NCBI GenBank assembly: GCA_903813345.2
Contig: CAIIXF020000002.1
Span: forward strand, 27,907,223 to 27,971,222
Reading direction: 5' to 3'
Source of the DNA: Owenia fusiformis
Taxonomy: Eukaryota > Annelida > Polychaeta > Sabellida > Oweniidae
Length of the DNA: 64,000 nt
Below the pieces are notes generated by a model that worked only from the letters and a program-made list of their open reading frames with translations, searched no databases and was not told the DNA's origin. Made by a program: the position numbers and the translations under genes. This document shows, piece after piece, positions 57,414 to 64,000 of the stretch; the stretch's first letter is position 1; every line of letters begins with the position of its first letter.

Positions 57414-59838
57414 TATTAAAAAATGGTTACAGAACACAGCAAGACAAAGAAAACATCTAAGGTTATACCAGTCATAAGGACCCAAGCTATCTTGAATCAC
57501 GATCCAATGTGTCTGATACCTCCTCCCCCACCATTCAAGTTCCAATATCACAATCCGAGACCATTACACCAAGGGACATTTCATCCATACTGAAGCCATT
57601 GCAATACATGTTGAAGGATAAGATTCAAATTTATAGCCAATACTCGAAAGATTAAAGACAGTGTTGATACTAATATTCATACAAGATAGAACATTCAGTC
57701 TCAAAAATGATGTGGGACAGACAAAATCCAATCTCGAAGTCCATGAGCATATCAAAGGGTCAACATCCATTCGCAGAACTTTTGCCATGATCTATAAAAC
57801 ACAATATTTCAATATATAAGCACAAATGCCAAAAGGGAAGGGTGACTAAAAACTAAGGAACCCCAACAAGAAAAGCAAACTGTTAGTGTAAATCTGTCAT
57901 AAGAAAAGGAGACCCTATATATCCCAAAAACCATGATCTTACATGAAAAGAAACAATGTCTAACATCCCCCTCCCCCCTCCAATCGAGAACCAATATCAC
58001 AATCCAGGACCAGAACACCAAGGGACAATTCATTCATACTGAAGTCATTACAATACATGTTGAAGAAAAAATTGAAAAATTGATAGCCAATACTCATAAC
58101 ATCAAAAATAGTTGTAGATACTAGTACTCATAAAAGATAGAGTATTCAGTCTCAAATGATGTGGGATAGATAAAATCCAGTCTCGAAGTCCATAGGCAAT
58201 TCAAAGGGTCAACATCCGTTGCAATCAAAATGGTTAGCAGGAGAAAACAATTGCTGGTTAAGTTTACCCCTATTTCTCAATCATTGAAGTGTCACTAAGC
58301 TGGGACCCACCTAAAAAGCTGCCAAGTGAAAAAATTGTGAGTTTGGTGCTAATCTTAAACTATTCAGACATCATATCAAGTGGCAAAACTTGAAACTTCA
58401 AAATTAATGACTTGTATTTTTCAGCAAAGCCTAGAAAGTATTTCTTAAAGAGATCTAGTCATCCAGATTTCCCTCTCAGACAGTCAGTAATGTCCCATTA
58501 TAATTGCTCATATTACATCTAACACACCTAAGATATATCTTGAGATCAAATTATGGGCACAGTATCACCAATTTATTGAGAAAATCAACGGGACAACCAA
58601 CTGTCAGAAATGTACATAATAAGTCCAAACCAATCTGCTGGCATTCGAACCTCTGACCTCTTAAAATGCTATAAAGTCCTATACTCTATCACTTGCATCA
58701 GCGGACATTGTGCGTCTCTCATATTTTATGATTATATAAATAGTTTCTTAGAAAGTCATATAAATGCGCTGTTTTATTTGAAGATGATCAATTACATTAC
58801 AAGTTATATTAGAATACATATTTTTGCAAGATTTTTCATCTAAATTTATAAATAATGATGCTTTATTCCCATCGTCTCTTGGTAAGTATACAATCGCATT
58901 GCCAAGGATATTGAACCCAGACAGCCAATCAGATTGGAGCAGATTTGAGTGGGTTATTTCAATTTCAAATTACTCGTTATGAGATTGGGAATTAATGGCT
59001 GTGAACAATTGTCATATTGATACAATTCATAAATTAGTGGAAGACTCCACATTGGTAAGTTGATAGACAAATTTATTTTACATCAAATATCACAGGAATA
59101 TCAGGTGGTTACACTTATTCTGCTTTTGGGAGATGGGATCCCTTTAAGCTTTTTATAAGTATAACCTTGGCCTACGAGTTTTTTCACTAAAATATTGTAT
59201 CTCGACTTAAAATCTAAATATGCCCTTATATGACCATGCCCTACTATATCTGTTAAGCTGGGATACATATACCCCACTATCCAAATGTTGCAAATTCATA
59301 ATATCAAAATTAAAGTGACTTAGATATGATCATTGTCATATTTCCTCTTAAACACTTAAAGTCATTTTTATGGCTTAACTGAGGGACCTTCTCAAATCAT
59401 TCATTTGTCTATTTCCTAAATGTATTTCTCTTTTATTTATTCTTGTCATGAGATTTATAAATAAAGATTATAGTACCACAAGAGAAATTTTTCTTTTGTT
59501 ATATCATTGGAATTAAATGGTTCATGTCCCCAGTCATTTAATGCTTGATAAGATGGTAGAAATTGTTGTCTAGCCTATGAGATAAATTATTGTAAATTAT
59601 AGCTCTTGGGTATAATATATTATATTTGAAGACATTTTAATGGCTTTTGAATTGTTATGTTGTATATTTTATCGTATTGATTCAGCTAATTTCTAAGATA
59701 TTGATTTGCGTACCAATGGAGAATTCATGTCGTAATCAAATAATTTAAAGTCCCAGTAAAATATCTTTGTCAGGTCATCAATAATCCAATGAGGAACCTC
59801 CTTATATTGTTCCTGTAGATATTTTGCTGTCTTTCGTG
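57414..59838. repeat. recent 4,085-bp tandem duplication, left copy
   Basis: Matches 61499-63923 base for base apart from about five differences seen by eye (for example near 57786, 59119 and 59226), a constant offset of 4,085 bp. It starts in the upstream region of gene 2 and ends inside the catalytic exon of gene 3. Within it, two diverged ~250-bp direct repeats (57540-57780, 57985-58215) share ACCAAGGGACA and GAAGTCATTACAATACATG. The short open frames in this block are repeated in both copies without known domains. Confidence 0.93.
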
Positions 59839-61240
59839 GCCCATCCTTGATTTTGGTTTTAACGCCTATTTTTTCTAGAACATAATTCGAATCTTCAGTG
59901 ACTGTTTCTAGTTTAACAATAGCGTTGTAGTCTAAATAGGGGTCACATGGTCGACACCATTCATAGTATTGTACCCAGTGGTCGTCAAGTCTTCCAGACA
60001 ATTGTCTTGGTTCATCTATTATAAATCTTAAAAAATCAGTAAATGTAAAACTTATATTTTCATATGGAACATTCATTGCATTTGAATCAGGATAATATTT
60101 GAACATTATGCGGCGTCCAATTGTGTTTCTTTGTCGACTTATGTATTTACTATTTTCTTGATAGGTCATTCTGTTTGTATATGCCGAGAGGAGTCTTTCC
60201 CAGGGATCCCTCACATTAATAAACCTTACTGTTGTCAAAGTTTTGTTGATATTTTCCCGGAGATCATATTTGAATCCTGAATAGTTGGCATTGAGGTCTT
60301 TAAATGTTTTTATCCAACTTGAGTGCCCTGCTTTAAAACATGGACACCAGAGGACTCTGTTGGTTGTTTGACTTGGTGGAAATGTTAAATTTTTGATATA
60401 GAATAAATTATGGATTAATGTTGGGTGTTTATACTCTTTGGATTTTCTGTATTCAATGCACATTTTCCGAAGGTGCTGTATTCTTTTCTCTTGTATACTG
60501 CTTATGTCCTGGGGGATATCATTTATATCCCTGCTGTTATATACCTGAAAGAATACCTTAACATTTTACCTCCAACATTGGACAAATGTTCAATGATAAT
60601 AATAATAGAGTGTTCCCACCAATGTACCAACTACTGAAATGGATTTAGAATTTAGTATTCTGCATAAAATTACTTTTTCAACCTTGATGTATGGTTTGAG
60701 GTTTTAGTATGTATAGTGAAATCAGTATGAAAATACATTTTAGAAAAAGTAATGCAACGATTTCTCACAAGTGCCAATGGGAGAAACCAAAAACTGTAAA
60801 GAACCCAGCAGGAAGCTTGTCATAAGAAAATAGGATCCTATATATCATGATCTAACATGAAAAGAAATAATGTCTAACACACAGGCCTAATGCACTCAAC
60901 TTTATTTATCAGGTAGTTGTTTCGCTACCTTCGCAACACTAATTTTGAGGCCTGCTAACACCCCAATCCCCCCTCCAATCGGGAGCCATTTTCACCAACC
61001 AGGACCAGAACACTTAGCCCAAGGGACATTTGATTCAAACTGAAGTCATTACAATACATGTTTAACTTTTTTTCTGGATATTGCCTTTATTGCTTGAACT
61101 TTTTAACTCACCTTTTGCACATGTGTCCATATTCTCTTAACACTTTGTTCTTTATTTTTCTCTGCTTTTATGCCAAGGTACCAATAGCAGGCTGCCATTA
61201 TAAGCAGACATGCAATTATTACACCTTTCTTAAAAAACAT
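59693..61240 (-). CDS. Carbohydrate sulfotransferase 3
   Basis: Exons 61240-61112 (43 codons) and 60544-59693 (283 codons plus TAG), phase 0, 326 residues. Exon 1 encodes MFFKKGVIIACLLIMAACYW, then YLGIKAEKNKEQSVKRIWTH, an anchor and short stem. The catalytic exon has CPCFKAGHSSWI, FINVRDPWERLLSAY, DDHWVQYYEWCRPCDPYLDY and IFYWDFKLFDYD and is very close to gene 1. The intron is 567 bp and lacks both insertions of gene 2. A TATA-like box lies about 60 bp upstream of the ATG. The protein should be a Golgi-resident PAPS-dependent glycan sulfotransferase. Its last ~48 codons fall in the near-identical block shared with gene 4. Confidence 0.92.
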
Positions 61241-61294
61241 TGTTCCTGTACAATACTAGATTAATATAAGCTTCACTTTCAGATCACTGTCTGA

Positions 61295-61307
61295 ATTTTA
61301 TATATAG
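61295..61307 (-). promoter_or_regulatory. TATA-like box of sulfotransferase 3
   Basis: CTATATATAAAAT on the minus strand, 55-67 bp upstream of the ATG. The aligned positions are TATATGTAAAAT-like in gene 2 (about 57257) and TTATATGTAG-like in gene 1 (about 48985), so gene 3 keeps the strongest match. The conserved stretch from here to the ATG probably contains the transcription start. Confidence 0.5.
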
Positions 61308-61498
61308 GCTGTTTGCCTGCTCATAGGTCTTCTAAATGAGAACATGATGATTTGGCATCAATAAATGTCATTTCTGGCATATTGATGTGACAGTTATTTG
61401 TTTTTTAAATTTTTTTTCAATAAAATCCTTTTGTCGATTTCATACATGTATGCTGTACCAGATGTTTGGTTTAGTGTATGGTAGTGCAAAAAGAAAAA

Positions 61499-63923
61499 TA
61501 TTAAAAAATGGTTACAGAACACAGCAAGACAAAGAAAACATCTAAGGTTATACCAGTCATAAGGACCCAAGCTATCTTGAATCACGATCCAATGTGTCTG
61601 ATACCTCCTCCCCCACCATTCAAGTTCCAATATCACAATCCGAGACCATTACACCAAGGGACATTTCATCCATACTGAAGCCATTGCAATACATGTTGAA
61701 GGATAAGATTCAAATTTATAGCCAATACTCGAAAGATTAAAGACAGTGTTGATACTAATATTCATACAAGATAGAACATTCAGTCTCAAAAATGATGTGG
61801 GACAGACAAAATCCAATCTCGAAGTCCATGAGCATATCAAAGGGTCAACATCCATTCGCAGAACTTTTGCCATAATCTATAAAACACAATATTTCAATAT
61901 ATAAGCACAAATGCCAAAAGGGAAGGGTGACTAAAAACTAAGGAACCCCAACAAGAAAAGCAAACTGTTAGTGTAAATCTGTCATAAGAAAAGGAGACCC
62001 TATATATCCCAAAAACCATGATCTTACATGAAAAGAAACAATGTCTAACATCCCCCTCCCCCCTCCAATCGAGAACCAATATCACAATCCAGGACCAGAA
62101 CACCAAGGGACAATTCATTCATACTGAAGTCATTACAATACATGTTGAAGAAAAAATTGAAAAATTGATAGCCAATACTCATAACATCAAAAATAGTTGT
62201 AGATACTAGTACTCATAAAAGATAGAGTATTCAGTCTCAAATGATGTGGGATAGATAAAATCCAGTCTCGAAGTCCATAGGCAATTCAAAGGGTCAACAT
62301 CCGTTGCAATCAAAATGGTTAGCAGGAGAAAACAATTGCTGGTTAAGTTTACCCCTATTTCTCAATCATTGAAGTGTCACTAAGCTGGGACCCACCTAAA
62401 AAGCTGCCAAGTGAAAAAATTGTGAGTTTGGTGCTAATCTTAAACTATTCAGACATCATATCAAGTGGCAAAACTTGAAACTTCAAAATTAATGACTTGT
62501 ATTTTTCAGCAAAGCCTAGAAAGTATTTCTTAAAGAGATCTAGTCATCCAGATTTCCCTCTCAGACAGTCAGTAATGTCCCATTATAATTGCTCATATTA
62601 CATCTAACACACCTAAGATATATCTTGAGATCAAATTATGGGCACAGTATCACCAATTTATTGAGAAAATCAACGGGACAACCAACTGTCAGAAATGTAC
62701 ATAATAAGTCCAAACCAATCTGCTGGCATTCGAACCTCTGACCTCTTAAAATGCTATAAAGTCCTATACTCTATCACTTGCATCAGCGGACATTGTGCGT
62801 CTCTCATATTTTATGATTATATAAATAGTTTCTTAGAAAGTCATATAAATGCGCTGTTTTATTTGAAGATGATCAATTACATTACAAGTTATATTAGAAT
62901 ACATATTTTTGCAAGATTTTTCATCTAAATTTATAAATAATGATGCTTTATTCCCATCGTCTCTTGGTAAGTATACAATCGCATTGCCAAGGATATTGAA
63001 CCCAGACAGCCAATCAGATTGGAGCAGATTTGAGTGGGTTATTTCAATTTCAAATTACTCGTTATGAGATTGGGAATTAATGGCTGTGAACAATTGTCAT
63101 ATTGATACAATTCATAAATTAGTGGAAGACTCCACATTGGTAAGTTGATAGACAAATTTATTTTACATCAAATATCACAGGAATATCAGGTGGTTACTCT
63201 TATTCTGCTTTTGGGAGATGGGATCCCTTTAAGCTTTTTATAAGTATAACCTTGGCCTACGAGTTTTTTCACTAAAATATTGTATCTCGACTTAAAATCT
63301 AAATATCCCCTTATATGACCATGCCCTACTATATCTGTTAAGCTGGGATACATATACCCCACTATCCAAATGTTGCAAATTCATAATATCAAAATTAAAG
63401 TGACTTAGATATGATCATTGTCATATTTCCTCTTAAACACTTAAAGTCATTTTTATGGCTTAACTGAGGGACCTTCTCAAATCATTCATTTGTCTATTTC
63501 CTAAATGTATTTCTCTTTTATTTATTCTTGTCATGAGATTTATAAATAAAGATTATAGTACCACAAGAGAAATTTTTCTTTTGTTATATCATTGGAATTA
63601 AATGGTTCATGTCCCCAGTCATTTAATGCTTGATAAGATGGTAGAAATTGTTGTCTAGCCTATGAGATAAATTATTGTAAATTATAGCTCTTGGGTATAA
63701 TATATTATATTTGAAGACATTTTAATGGCTTTTGAATTGTTATGTTGTATATTTTATCATATTGATTCAGCTAATTTCTAAGATATTGATTTGCGTACCA
63801 ATGGAGAATTCATGTCGTAATCAAATAATTTAAAGTCCCAGTAAAATATCTTTGTCAGGTCATCAATAATCCAATGAGGAACCTCCTTATATTGTTCCTG
63901 TAGATATTTTGCTGTCTTTCTTG
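61499..63923. repeat. recent 4,085-bp tandem duplication, right copy
   Basis: Right copy of the block at 57414-59838. Near-identity ends at about 63923 inside the gene 4 exon, where four differences appear within about 85 bp, after only about five in the preceding 2.4 kb. Confidence 0.93.
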
Positions 63924-64000
63924 GCCCATCCTTGATTTTGGTTTTGACGCCTATTTTTTCTAGAACGTAATTTGAATCTTCAGTGACTGTTTCTAGTTTA
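63778..64000 (-). CDS. Carbohydrate sulfotransferase 4, partial
   Basis: The 3' end of a fourth array member, 223 bp up to the window edge, stop TAG at 63780-63778. It encodes the C-terminal ~73 residues (KLETVTEDSNYVLEKIGVKT, then KYLQEQYKEVPHWIIDDLTK and DMNSPLVRKSIS). The frame is open throughout. The four nucleotide differences from gene 3 in its upstream part are all synonymous. The rest of the gene lies beyond 64000. Confidence 0.88.
   Translation of the reverse strand, partial: KLETVTEDSNYVLEKIGVKTKIKDGPRKTAKYLQEQYKEVPHWIIDDLTKIFYWDFKLFDYDMNSPLVRKSIS

Noticed and set aside
57564-58033. Two ~74-codon minus-strand frames, repeated at 61649-62118
   Set aside because: They are present twice only because of the recent duplication. 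They show no known domain and overlap diverged direct repeats.

Overview
The window is nuclear DNA of an animal, AT-rich, with small exons in long repeat-filled introns, consensus GT..AG splice sites, tRNA-derived SINEs, an APE-type LINE and many short inverted-repeat transposons. The gene families and the repeat style suggest a marine invertebrate, possibly a lophotrochozoan such as a mollusc; this is an inference and no species is named.

Layout. (1) 1-3.9 kb is intergenic: an 88-bp satellite, a dispersed ~350-bp repeat, a degenerate minisatellite and a small palindromic MITE. (2) 3.9-6.6 kb, minus strand: a complete five-exon gene for a 255-residue secreted protein with signal peptide, a cysteine-rich VWC-like module, a Thr-rich linker and a C-terminal PLAT-like beta-sandwich. 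The splice phases agree across all five exons. (3) 6.6-21.3 kb is gene-poor and full of pogo-like MITEs and other repeats. (4) 21.4-45.2 kb, plus strand: four phase-0 exons that together encode about 154 residues of a RhoGEF (DH) domain resembling ARHGEF17/ARHGEF10. Their introns hold a young 5'-truncated LINE with an open frame, a near-perfect 137-bp palindrome, a ~9.3-kb region bounded by ~1-kb inverted arms, a SINE, an old LINE fragment and other repeats. The last exon stops inside the DH domain, so the gene continues beyond the window. (5) 45.2-46.8 kb: a 92-bp tandem array with a six-unit higher-order repeat. (6) 47.6-64.0 kb, minus strand: a tandem array of at least four Golgi-type carbohydrate sulfotransferase genes (three complete, one cut by the window end). 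Each complete gene has a short exon for the membrane anchor and one large catalytic exon.

The sulfotransferase array has grown by repeated duplication. The latest step is a 4,085-bp tandem copy whose near-identity ends sharply inside the catalytic exon. A 5.0-kb nested transposon sits in the spacer between genes 1 and 2, and comparison with the paralogous spacer shows the empty site. If the RhoGEF continues past the window on the plus strand, the whole array lies antisense inside one of its introns.

No rRNA gene, true tRNA gene, CRISPR array or prokaryotic feature was seen. All homology calls come from motif recognition by eye, without database searches.
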